A stretch of 12,235 nucleotides of DNA from Sphingobium sp. (GCA_030148625.1 JASBTC010000213.1:1-12235), one strand, 5' to 3'; positions 1 through 5,685 are shown, numbered from the stretch's first letter. Made by a program: numbers and translations. The notes: generated by a model not told the origin, from the letters alone.

Positions 1-119
1 ATGAAGAGCACGGCATGGTGATCGCCGTTCGGTGACCAGAGCGTGGTGACCGTCTGTTCGGTGCACATGGGGGAACAGGCGCCCAGCCACAGCAGCCCGG
101 CAAGGCCGGGCGCGCGCAT
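1..119 (-). CDS. Small lipoprotein, 3' end outside the window
   Basis: Reading leftward from an ATG at 119-117, the frame stays open to the window edge (39 codons). It begins MRAPGLAGLLWLGACSPMC, a short signal peptide with lipobox L-G-A-C, so Cys15 would be the lipidated residue. Next comes C-T-E-Q and then SPNGDHHAVLF. This pattern, a Cys followed by an SP-[ND]-G-x-x-x-AV-[LV]-F stretch, recalls a widespread family of uncharacterised small proteobacterial proteins that continue into a R-D-C-G-A-T motif, but that part lies outside the window. The ATG sits 5 nt after the stop of the upstream lipoprotein gene (125-376), so the two are probably co-transcribed and translationally coupled. GGAAC about 9 nt upstream is a possible but modest ribosome binding site. 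Function is unknown; probable location is the periplasmic face of a membrane. Confidence 0.6.
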   Translation of the reverse strand, partial: MRAPGLAGLLWLGACSPMCTEQTVTTLWSPNGDHHAVLF

Positions 120-124
120 GGCGA

Positions 125-376
125 TCAGTTCCATGATGCACCGTCGGCCCGCCGGACTTCGACGCGGGTCTTGCTGGTCGCCCTGAATAGACAGTGTCCA
201 GCGCGAACCGGGCGCCCAGGCGGATGAGCCTCGAGCGCACGCTCCAGCCGCTTGAATTCATCGGCGGCGATGCCGCATTTATCGGAGATCTCGCTCTCGA
301 GGCTCGTGTCGAGAGTGCAGGCGCTCACCGCCGCCAAGATTGCAGCAAATATCGCCGCCGCCGCCTTGCGCTTCAT
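125..376 (-). CDS. Small lipoprotein of unknown function
   Basis: The frame is open from further upstream, but the start chosen is ATG 376-374. It opens a textbook lipoprotein signal: MKRK, then an Ala-rich hydrophobic stretch, then V-S-A-C, giving an 83-residue protein lipidated at Cys20. GAAGG about 8 nt upstream supports this start. The mature part is short and charged (E-S-E-I-S-D-K-C-G, then an amphipathic D-E-F-K-R-L-E-R-A-L-E segment), with two further Cys residues that could form a disulfide. Thr at +2 after the Cys would suit outer-membrane sorting, which is an inference. The stop is 5 nt before the next lipoprotein start at 119, suggesting a two-gene lipoprotein operon. I do not recognise the family. 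Confidence 0.6.
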   Translation of the reverse strand: MKRKAAAAIFAAILAAVSACTLDTSLESEISDKCGIAADEFKRLERALEAHPPGRPVRAGHCLFRATSKTRVEVRRADGASWN

Positions 377-556
377 ACCGTGCCTTCGAAATCGCCATGA
401 CAGCCCGGCGTGATACCTCCTGCCGGTGCAGGCGATATGGAGAGAATATCTGCTTTCCGGGCGTTCAGCGGCCGGGCAAGGCTGCGCACCTTCCAATCAT
501 CAGTGCAAATTCGATGACGGCGCACTCGCCCCCGCGAGAAGAGTGTCGAAACCTTT

Positions 557-575
557 TATCGCAAGCATGGCGATA
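557..575 (-). terminator. Weak hairpin after the tandem-paralogue unit
   Basis: A perfect 6-bp stem (TATCGC at 557-562 with GCGATA at 570-575) with a 7-nt loop lies 11 bp beyond the stop codon of the 587-1411 gene. There is no U-tract on the minus strand, so it is at best a weak or Rho-assisted 3' end. Confidence 0.2.
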
Positions 576-586
576 CGCCGGGCACA

Positions 587-1411
587 TCAAGGCGTCGTCG
601 TCGATCTCCTGATCGAAAACCCATAGGCAATATAGAGAAACACCTCGGTATTGCTGACCTGTTTCCAGGCGATGCCCTGATCCAGGCCGGTGACGTCCAG
701 GCCATATTCGGGGCCGTAAAAGCTGACGGCTTGTTTGGCCCCCGCGGCGATGCGGCGATAGATTTCGTCGCGATATTGTTCGGGATTGATGATCGTCAGC
801 GCCAGGCCGCCCTTTTGCTGAATCTGCGCGCGGCCATTGGCGGGAACCGATTTGACGAACGCGCCGATCTTCTGCTGGGCGTTGCCGATCGAACCATCCA
901 GTTTCGTCTTCACCTTCAGGCGCACGGTCGCCGTGCTGCCGTCATCCTCGAACGCCGCCGGGGCGGCATCGTCTTCGTCATCCTCGTCTTCATCGTCTTC
1001 GTCCGTGGCGGCATTCGCCTTGCCCGCCAGCCCCGGAAACTGATCCTGCCAGTTGGCGCGCGTCACCTCGACCAGTTCGAACTGGCCGGTGACGAGGTTG
1101 AAGCCGTCGCGTTTCGCGCGATCGATCGCGTCGAGCAGCATGGCCTGCACTTCGCGCTTCCGCATCCCCGCCTCGCGTGAATCCGAAACGATCTCGATAT
1201 TGCGCACCGCCGAGTCCGCCATCCGCCTGAGGCCGATGACGGGCGGATTGGGGCTCGCAAGCTGAAGGGGCGAAACGCTGTTGCTGAGCCTTTGCGCGGT
1301 CACGACGATTTCACTCGCGCTACCACCTTCCTGCGCGAACAGGGCGGGCGCGAAGTTCATGGTCGCGAACAGGGCCAGGCCGCCAAGGGCTGCGAACGGG
1401 ATCGCTTTCAT
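587..1411 (-). CDS. Secreted protein with TonB-box-like N-terminus and acidic insert
   Basis: The start is ATG 1411-1409 because GGAGAG lies about 7 nt upstream and the protein then opens with a signal peptide (MKAIPFAALGG to about A-L-F-A-Q, residues 1-26). The 22 codons of open frame further upstream overlap the preceding gene's end and look spurious. The 274-residue product is predicted to be periplasmic or surface-exposed. Directly after the signal peptide comes EIVVTAQR (residues 34-41), the motif that starts many TonB-dependent receptors, yet no plug or beta-barrel follows. The body is clearly homologous to the neighbour at 1431-2141: R-R-x-A-D-S, S-D-S-R, MLL-A, LVTG-FEL, LT-I-NP-QYRD and VS-T-VFLY-Y recur in order. 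Residues 137-148 are twelve consecutive Asp/Glu, absent from the neighbour. The fold pattern (early strand, Arg/Glu-rich helix, late LT-strand, helix, G-Y-x-x-x-V-x-G) recalls SIMPL/DUF541 proteins, which is an inference. Function is unknown. Confidence 0.8.
   Translation of the reverse strand: MKAIPFAALGGLALFATMNFAPALFAQEGGSASEIVVTAQRLSNSVSPLQLASPNPPVIGLRRMADSAVRNIEIVSDSREAGMRKREVQAMLLDAIDRAKRDGFNLVTGQFELVEVTRANWQDQFPGLAGKANAATDEDDEDEDDEDDAAPAAFEDDGSTATVRLKVKTKLDGSIGNAQQKIGAFVKSVPANGRAQIQQKGGLALTIINPEQYRDEIYRRIAAGAKQAVSFYGPEYGLDVTGLDQGIAWKQVSNTEVFLYIAYGFSIRRSTTTP
968..1003 (-). other. Run of 12 acidic codons
   Basis: Twelve consecutive GAx codons encode an uninterrupted Asp/Glu stretch at residues 137-148 of the 587-1411 protein. 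The DNA is a degenerate triplet repeat (TCG/TCT/TCA/TCC on the plus strand). It sits where the paralogue has only a short linker between its LVTG-FEL strand and its V-x-VKVKL strand, so it is a loop insertion. Such runs can bind divalent cations or basic surfaces; no specific ligand can be read from the sequence. Confidence 0.8.
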
Positions 1412-1430
1412 GCCGTCTCTCCGGGCAAGA

Positions 1431-2141
1431 TCATTTGGGAAGGATGGTATAGCGATAGGGCAGATACAGGAACACATCGGTGCTGCTCACCTGCGACCAG
1501 GAAATCTGCCCGTCGATACCGTTGACCTGCACGGCATAATCGGGGCCGAAGATCGCGGCATGGTGCCGGGCGTCGTCCGCCACCAGCTTCACGATGGCAT
1601 CGCGATACTGATCGGGATTGAAGATGGTCAGCGTCAATGCGCCGGTCTTGTCGATCGCGCCGCGCCCCGTCCGTGGAACCCCCTTGATGAAGGCATCCAG
1701 GCGCTCCCCCGCGGCCACGGTCGATCCCGCAAGCTTGACCTTGACCATCACATTCGCCTGGCTCGTATCCACGCGGCCCGCGGAGGTCAGCGGCAGATCC
1801 TGGTAATTGCTCTTGGTGACCGGGATCAGCTCGAAATTGCCCGTCACCAGTTCAACCCCGGCAGCGGTCGCCCGCCCGAGCGCGGCCAGCAGCATCGCGT
1901 GGATTTCGCGCTTGCGGGTCTCCGCATCGCGCGAATCCGAGGAGAAGCCGACCTGCATCACCACGGAATCGGCCTGCCTGCGCAGCCCCACCACCGGGCG
2001 ATCCTGCTGGGCATAGCGCGCGTTGAGCCGATTGGCGGTCACGACGACTTCACCGAGCCCCGGCGCATCCGCATCCTGTGCGGCCGCCGGAATCGCGACG
2101 CCGCCAAGCAGGGCCGCCGCCAGAAAAATCGCTGTTTTCAT
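1431..2141 (-). CDS. Secreted protein with TonB-box-like N-terminus (paralogue)
   Basis: The start is ATG 2141-2139, preceded by GGAGGGGAAGG, a very strong ribosome binding site. The signal peptide is MKTAIFLAAALLGG to A-A-A-Q (residues 1-21). The 236-residue product carries EVVVTANR at residues 31-38, then D-R-PVVGLRRQADSVV, a helical region rich in Arg/Glu, LVTGNFELIPVTK, a V-MVKVKL strand, LTLTIFNPDQYRD, a helix, and VSSTDVFLYLPY near the C-terminus. It is the first gene of a two-gene unit; the homologous gene 587-1411 starts 19 nt after its stop. The layout is compatible with SIMPL/DUF541-like periplasmic proteins, but that is a pattern judgement. Automatic pipelines may mislabel such proteins as TonB-dependent receptors because of the N-terminal motif. 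No enzyme motif is visible. Confidence 0.82.
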   Translation of the reverse strand: MKTAIFLAAALLGGVAIPAAAQDADAPGLGEVVVTANRLNARYAQQDRPVVGLRRQADSVVMQVGFSSDSRDAETRKREIHAMLLAALGRATAAGVELVTGNFELIPVTKSNYQDLPLTSAGRVDTSQANVMVKVKLAGSTVAAGERLDAFIKGVPRTGRGAIDKTGALTLTIFNPDQYRDAIVKLVADDARHHAAIFGPDYAVQVNGIDGQISWSQVSSTDVFLYLPYRYTILPK

Positions 2142-2400
2142 CGCCTTCCCCTCCGCGCCGGAAGTGTCGATCATTCGGGCGGAAATGGCAATGCGGGTGT
2201 GGCGCGGTGCCCGGATGCGGAAGCGGGGCATGCGCGGTTTCGCCGACATGCTCACAGCGGGATGACCTGCGACGCCAATGCCTCAACCGCGCATTTGGGG
2301 ATTTATCGCCTGGCGCCGTAATTTCGTTCAAGTAACACCGCGAAACCTTGTTCATGTTTCGGCCAGTGAGATTGTGGTCATGGTCCGGGTCGGTTGAGAC
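2142..2400. promoter_or_regulatory. Divergent intergenic region with inverted repeat
   Basis: These 259 bp separate the minus-strand paralogue unit from the plus-strand gene at 2401, so promoters for both directions should lie here. No convincing -35/-10 pair stands out, as is usual in high-GC alphaproteobacteria. The one clear element is a perfect inverted repeat, CGAAAC (2341-2346) and GTTTCG (2356-2361), with a 9-nt spacer, 40-60 bp before the rightward gene. It could be an operator; this is untested. Open frames crossing the region on both strands look like shadows. Confidence 0.35.
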
Positions 2401-2904
2401 TTGCGAGGTGCAGATCATGACGCGTTCCTTGGCTTGTCTGCCTCAGCAGCAGCGTCCGTTATCGCCCTCTCCGCCATGGGGTCGCCCATATCGGCGGCGG
2501 ACCAAGGATATCTCGCGCACGCGTACAGTTGCGAGGTTTTCGGCGGAGATGGCAAACCCTTCGATACATTCGATGTGACCATGAAGCCGCACGCGAATGG
2601 AGGCTTCGAATATGATGTCGAAATCTCGTCACTGAGGAACGGATCGCTAAAAGCGCCGACCACTGCCAAGGCTTTGGCCAGCGGACGCTTCGAAATCGTG
2701 AGCCGTCCGGCTGGCCCGAATGGCGAGCCCCCCAGCGCCTCTTCGCCCAGAACCGGGGTCAGGCTCGTTTTCGAAGACCTGCACGCCAGAAGCAGCGGCT
2801 ATGCGGTCATCTACAAGGACGGGGCATCCTCGCATTTTGAAGTCGCAGGTTACTATCCGGCTGCCGCCGGCATTTGCACGCCCTCCAAGGTGCCGGGATC
2901 ATGA
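2401..2904 (+). CDS. Small secreted protein, 5' end probably frameshifted
   Basis: As one frame the ORF starts at TTG 2401 and encodes 167 residues. The N-terminus is odd: an acidic M-R-G-A-D-H-D precedes a hydrophobic stretch (FLGLSASAAASVIALSAMG) ending in S-P-I-S-A-A-D, a good signal-peptidase site without the usual basic n-region. An ATG at 2417 in another frame, with GAGGT 7 nt upstream, reads M-T-R-S-L-A and would flow into the hydrophobic core if one T were restored near 2434. So the natural start is probably 2417, with a base lost in this sequence or this strain. The mature part (about 133 residues) has two Cys (C44 near its start, C159 near its end) that could form a disulfide, and no recognised motif. 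Probably periplasmic; function unknown. Confidence 0.55.
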   Translation: MRGADHDAFLGLSASAAASVIALSAMGSPISAADQGYLAHAYSCEVFGGDGKPFDTFDVTMKPHANGGFEYDVEISSLRNGSLKAPTTAKALASGRFEIVSRPAGPNGEPPSASSPRTGVRLVFEDLHARSSGYAVIYKDGASSHFEVAGYYPAAAGICTPSKVPGS

Positions 2905-2995
2905 CACTCGTTCAAATTGCAGCCGATGCGGGCTTCAAGGTTCGGAGATCCAGATGATCTAACGACCGGTGGCCCGGCGCTTCAGATCGATCCTT

Positions 2996-3016
2996 GCTTT
3001 CCGAAACTCCGAAAGC
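2996..3016 (+). promoter_or_regulatory. Hairpin in the leader of the lipoprotein gene
   Basis: GCTTTC (2996-3001) and GAAAGC (3011-3016) form a perfect 6-bp stem with a 9-nt loop, ending 12 nt before the ATG at 3029. TCCGAAA also occurs twice in tandem inside it. The stem would cover the only purine-rich stretch upstream of the start (GAAAG), so it could limit translation. This is inference only. Confidence 0.25.
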
Positions 3017-3028
3017 AATATCTTGCCT

Positions 3029-3736
3029 ATGAGGTTAAGCGCGAGCATCCTGTTATTGATGGTGGCAGCGTGTCAGAACGCTCAGCCTGAACGAAACAGC
3101 GCTCCAGAAAATAATCTGCTCTGCAAAGCGCTTCCGGGCAAAACCGAGACCATCAAACCCACCGCATCGGGAATTCAATACTTCCCCCCTTCTTTCGGCA
3201 AGATCATGCACGCCTGCAATTTCAAGGGTTATCCCGAATGCTTTCCGGAGGTCAGTGCGTTTGAAAATGAATGGTATTCCAAGCACTGGGAATTTGCACA
3301 AGAACCATCCGTGTACCGTCTTTCAGGAAGCACTAAGTCTGCGCAAAACACCATCCTCAGATTTACGTGGCTTCCGACATTCAATCACCCTGTAATTATT
3401 CGATTTGAGATAACGCCCGGCTCAACGACCATGATCGCAAAAGAGCTTTCAGGTGCTGGTGGTTATGATCCGGGTACCATCAAACGACAGATGACGCGAA
3501 AGCTCGATTCTAAGGAAGCGCGCCGATTGACCCAATTTATGGCGACGGAAAGCCCGTTCGATGAACCGCCTGCGAAATGCGAACTCGGCGCTGATGGAAG
3601 TCAGTGGATCCTCGAACGCGCCAGTAACGGTGCTTATGACTATGCCAACCGATGGTCACCACAAACCGGATCGATGCGAGATTTTGGCACGTTGGCTCTG
3701 CAACTGACCGGATGGAAATTCGAAGAGGTCTACTAA
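3029..3736 (+). CDS. Lipoprotein of unknown function, low-GC island
   Basis: The frame is open from a GTG at 2969, but ATG 3029 is chosen because it opens a classic lipoprotein signal: MRLSASILLLMVAAC, lipobox V-A-A-C, lipidated Cys15. The mature protein is about 220 residues with Cys at 32, 63 and 71 and one more near residue 183, so two disulfides are possible. It is rich in aromatic residues and has no motif I recognise. No good Shine-Dalgarno sequence precedes the start. Base composition differs from the surroundings: 3361-3420 contains 26 G+C of 60, against 40 of 60 at 9661-9720, and codons such as AAT, ATT and GAT are frequent. This suggests recent acquisition. It may share a transcript with 2401-2904, 124 bp upstream, or have its own weak promoter. 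Confidence 0.72.
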   Translation: MRLSASILLLMVAACQNAQPERNSAPENNLLCKALPGKTETIKPTASGIQYFPPSFGKIMHACNFKGYPECFPEVSAFENEWYSKHWEFAQEPSVYRLSGSTKSAQNTILRFTWLPTFNHPVIIRFEITPGSTTMIAKELSGAGGYDPGTIKRQMTRKLDSKEARRLTQFMATESPFDEPPAKCELGADGSQWILERASNGAYDYANRWSPQTGSMRDFGTLALQLTGWKFEEVY

Positions 3737-3751
3737 CGACGCGAGCTGCTG

Positions 3752-3768
3752 AGGCCCCCTAAGGGCCT
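3752..3768 (+). terminator. GC-rich hairpin after the lipoprotein gene
   Basis: AGGCCC (3752-3757) pairs with GGGCCT (3763-3768) around a 5-nt loop, 15 bp beyond the lipoprotein stop. It lacks a T-run, so it is a weak candidate for an intrinsic terminator. The strong palindromic repeat at 3787-3879, which has a T5 run in its right arm, may do the job instead. Confidence 0.3.
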
Positions 3769-3786
3769 GATGGAGCCTCACGGAAA

Positions 3787-3879
3787 ATTACGATGCCACG
3801 TGCAAAAACCCCTAATTCTGCGAGCGATGACGAGTTCGCTAATTGAGCATTTAGGGATTTTTGCACGTGGCACCGTAAT
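3787..3879. repeat. Palindromic repeat, copy 1 (93 bp)
   Basis: The left arm 3787-3815 and right arm 3851-3879 are inverted copies matching at 27 of 29 positions, beginning ATTAC and ending GTAAT. Both contain the core TGCCACGTGCAAAAA. The 35-nt middle (3816-3850) holds a smaller stem, AGCGA with TCGCT. A second copy in the same orientation lies at 4250-4341. It encodes no protein and would form a long hairpin in RNA. Its shape fits a REP/BIME-like element or a very short MITE (non-autonomous transposon with terminal inverted repeats). No obvious target-site duplication was seen. Confidence 0.85.
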
Positions 3880-3911
3880 AGCAAGGCAGCGAACGATGCC
3901 GGGGCATCCAC

Positions 3912-4217
3912 ATGCCGTCGCCGACCGGCGGCGCGAACCTGCTCTGGACCGATATTCGCGGCGCGCAAGCCGCGCTCGATACGATCCGCCGACGCATGGA
4001 GGCGCTGGGCGCGACCGTGTCCAGTGAGATCCGGGATGACGGCCAACCCGCGATCCGCGCCGCCTATCAGGACGATCTTGACGTCCGGGGCATCGGATCG
4101 CTGCTCAACGCGATCGATGCCGGGAAATTCGGGGCGGTGACGACGAACGATCTCATGATGCCGCTCGACACCCTGCCCGCCGATAAATGCATCCGCCATT
4201 CTTACCCTGGGGGCTGA
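3912..4217 (+). CDS. ORF of unknown identity between the two palindromic repeats
   Basis: ATG 3912 opens a 101-codon frame with the third-position G/C preference typical of this genome, so it was probably selected as protein-coding. The frame extends upstream only to a TAG at 3879-3881, right at the edge of palindromic repeat copy 1. It ends 32 bp before copy 2. The product has no signal peptide: an amphipathic helix (AQAALDTIRRRMEALG), a charged segment, then DVRGIGSLLNAIDAG and a short C-terminal strand region with a single Cys. The order helix, strand, LL-x-A-I-x-A-G loosely resembles the ferredoxin-like domain of GspM/PilO proteins, but too weakly to claim. There is no strong ribosome binding site. 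It could be an intact small gene or the surviving part of a larger gene trimmed by the repeats. Confidence 0.45.
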   Translation: MPSPTGGANLLWTDIRGAQAALDTIRRRMEALGATVSSEIRDDGQPAIRAAYQDDLDVRGIGSLLNAIDAGKFGAVTTNDLMMPLDTLPADKCIRHSYPGG

Positions 4218-4249
4218 TCTCAATATCTGCAGGCCATTGAGCAACTGGA

Positions 4250-4341
4250 ACTACGGTGCCACGTACAAAAACCCTAATTCTGCCAGCGATGACGAGTTTG
4301 CGAATTGAGCATTCGGGGGTTTTTGCACGTGGCACCATAAT
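4250..4341. repeat. Palindromic repeat, copy 2 (92 bp)
   Basis: Same element and orientation as 3787-3879, aligning end to end with about ten differences and one 1-base gap. The arms (about 4250-4277 and 4312-4341) keep the GTGCCACGT and TTTTTGCACGTGGCAC cores, and the middle keeps CAGCGATGACGAGTTTGCGA with small changes. The changes in the two arms are not all compensatory, so this copy is a little more diverged as a hairpin. Its right arm contains a T5 run and could act as a terminator for plus-strand transcripts. Confidence 0.85.
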
Positions 4342-4624
4342 GCATTCGCGATGCTACTGGCGGTGAGGCACCGCGGCCGCCAGCCGATCCGCATCCAAAC
4401 CCTGATGGTTAGCGAGCCTCATGAGCGAACGGTCGAGCCAGGCCGAGCGATCGACCTGCGCGCAAAGGTGACATGATCGCGTTTGGCCGATTCATGGCCG
4501 GTAACTTTCGAGAAGCGGCGGCAAGAGCTCACCCTATTGCCGGCCATAATCTGGCCGCATGAACCGTTATATGACGTGCGTATTGCTTCGATACCGGGGC
4601 AATTGTTGACGTGGTGACTCTACT
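4342..4624. other. Intergenic stretch before the dioxygenase gene
   Basis: No convincing gene lies here apart from the possible remnant at 4354-4491. Two GGCC-rich blocks, 4485-4501 and 4540-4556, are imperfect inverted copies (13 of 17 positions) around a 38-nt spacer. TTGACG at 4604-4609 resembles a -35 box upstream of the gene starting at 4625, but no matching -10 box is visible at a suitable distance. The promoter position is therefore undecided. Confidence 0.4.
4354..4491 (-). pseudogene. Possible remnant of a gene 3' end
   Basis: On the minus strand a frame without its own credible start runs 45 codons to a TAG at 4356-4354 and reads protein-like (AWLDRSLMRLANHQGLDADR, then LAAAVPHRQ). 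It is closed upstream by an in-frame TGA at 4494-4492. It begins just beyond palindromic repeat copy 2, so it may be the tail of a gene lost when the repeats moved in. I could not assign it to a family, and it may be chance in a high-GC sequence. Confidence 0.2.
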
Positions 4625-5419
4625 GTGCCTCGACAATCGATGAACCTTGGAAGTGCGGCCACCGCTCCCCTGGCCATGGAACTTGCTGCGCAGGGCTTTG
4701 TTCGTCTGTCGCCTGGCAAGATCGATTGGCTACCGACTCCTGGCTTGGATTCGAGCTGGGCGCGCTTCGCGGAATCGTGGAATCGTCTCGGTCTTGATCG
4801 ATATATGGCCGATGGCGGTCGCTATCGCCGGCGCCGTCACGCCGCATTGGCGATCACGCCCGACGCGATCACGCGAAAGCCGCACCAGCCCCATTTTCAG
4901 AGCCGTGACTATAATCAGTTGAATGGAGATGTTCAGCGCTGGTTCGAACCCATGGAGGAGGCGATCGTCGATAGCCCGATGATGCAGCGACTGCTCCGCG
5001 GCGCGACCCTTTGCTTTGAGGGCGCCGGCGAAAGCGCTGCAGCCACTCATTGGCATGTCGAACTGCATCAATTCCGGATCGAGACCACAACGCAGAACCC
5101 GGGTCGTCCGACCCCGGAAGGCATGCATCGCGACGGGGTCGATTGGGTGCTGGTGATGCTGGTCGATCGATCGAACGCCGATGAAGGCGTGACCGAGATT
5201 CAGATTGCCGGTCGACCGGAGATTGACCGCTTCACCCTGGCAACACCAGGTGACGCCGTGCTTCTGGACGACCACAGGGTGATGCACGGCGTGACTCCGA
5301 TCCGCCCCATCGATACGGACATGCCGGCGTATCGCGACGTTTTCGTCGCGACATGGACGGCGGAAAGCACCTCCAGCAGATATGACATCGGCGTTCCCGG
5401 GAACGCGGGAACGACATAA
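4625..5419 (+). CDS. Fe(II)/2-oxoglutarate dioxygenase, amino-acid hydroxylase type
   Basis: The 264-residue product (from GTG 4625; ATG 4640 is an alternative, neither with a clear ribosome binding site) fits the 2OG-Fe dioxygenase family that includes bacterial L-isoleucine 4-hydroxylase (2OG-Fe_dioxy, PF10014). Visible hallmarks are G-R-Y-R-R-R-R-H near residue 68, the iron ligands in EGMHRDGVDW (H168, D170), the third ligand in DDHRVMHGVTPIRP (H221) and Arg227, which should bind the 2-oxoglutarate carboxylate. Family members hydroxylate free amino acids in the cytoplasm; no signal peptide is present. The substrate cannot be read from the sequence. The gene stands alone, with no biosynthetic or transport partner nearby. 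The last residues (about V-P-G-N-A-G-T-T) are encoded by a REP-like palindrome at 5391-5413, so the natural C-terminus may have been replaced or extended. Confidence 0.85.
   Translation: MPRQSMNLGSAATAPLAMELAAQGFVRLSPGKIDWLPTPGLDSSWARFAESWNRLGLDRYMADGGRYRRRRHAALAITPDAITRKPHQPHFQSRDYNQLNGDVQRWFEPMEEAIVDSPMMQRLLRGATLCFEGAGESAAATHWHVELHQFRIETTTQNPGRPTPEGMHRDGVDWVLVMLVDRSNADEGVTEIQIAGRPEIDRFTLATPGDAVLLDDHRVMHGVTPIRPIDTDMPAYRDVFVATWTAESTSSRYDIGVPGNAGTT
5391..5413. repeat. REP-like palindrome overlapping a gene end
   Basis: GCGTTCCCGGGAACGC (5391-5406) is a perfect 16-bp palindrome. An alternative hairpin pairs CGTTCCCG (5392-5399) with CGGGAACG (5406-5413) around 6 nt. TTCCC/GGGAA hairpins of this form are, from general knowledge, common dispersed repeats in sphingomonad-like genomes. 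Here the element covers the last codons of the dioxygenase gene and could cap its mRNA. Confidence 0.5.
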
Positions 5420-5610
5420 ATGAGTTGGTCCAGCGGACGCAGGCTGCGGACGAACCACAACCCACTTCAGCGACAACCAGGTGTACCGTCACTAGAATTT
5501 CGCCGATTTCGTCCTGGCAGCACGACCGCTTTCAGGATTTCTGATCTGCTCCGGACGGCCGAAACTCGGCGCATAGGTGCCGCGCAGATTTTGGGCCGGC
5601 AACGGACTTT

Positions 5611-5633
5611 CGGCTTTCAGGCCAGAAAAGCCG
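5611..5633. terminator. Hairpin between convergent genes
   Basis: In the 266-bp spacer (5420-5685) between the convergent dioxygenase and hydrolase genes, CGGCTTT (5611-5617) pairs with AAAGCCG (5627-5633) around 9 nt. No T-run follows on either strand, so termination is only possible, not shown. The rest of the spacer holds nothing I can support; the open frame starting at 5420 has poor codon use and runs into the hydrolase gene on the opposite strand. Confidence 0.25.
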
Positions 5634-5685
5634 GTAGCGGACATGCGCCGGCCTGCGGCTCGTCGACTTCGCTACCCCAACACCT

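Noticed and set aside
1281..2321. Long plus-strand open frame (346 codons) across the tandem paralogues
   Set aside because: It lies opposite two genes with signal peptides, good ribosome binding sites and mutual homology. Its His/Arg/Gly-rich composition is typical of an antisense frame in high-GC DNA.
2994..3022. TTGCTT with AATATC as a promoter for the lipoprotein gene
   Set aside because: The -10 match is poor and lies too close to the ATG at 3029 for a normal leader.
3759..4244. Minus-strand open frame through palindromic repeat copy 1
   Set aside because: It reads through the repeat and has the poorer codon pattern compared with the plus-strand frame at 3912-4217.
3787..4341. CRISPR array
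   Set aside because: Only two repeats of about 93 bp, 370 bp apart, each an internal palindrome; no short regular spacers and no cas genes.
4730..5476. Minus-strand open frame of 248 codons opposite the dioxygenase
   Set aside because: The plus strand carries a complete family signature with all catalytic residues; the minus frame has shadow composition.
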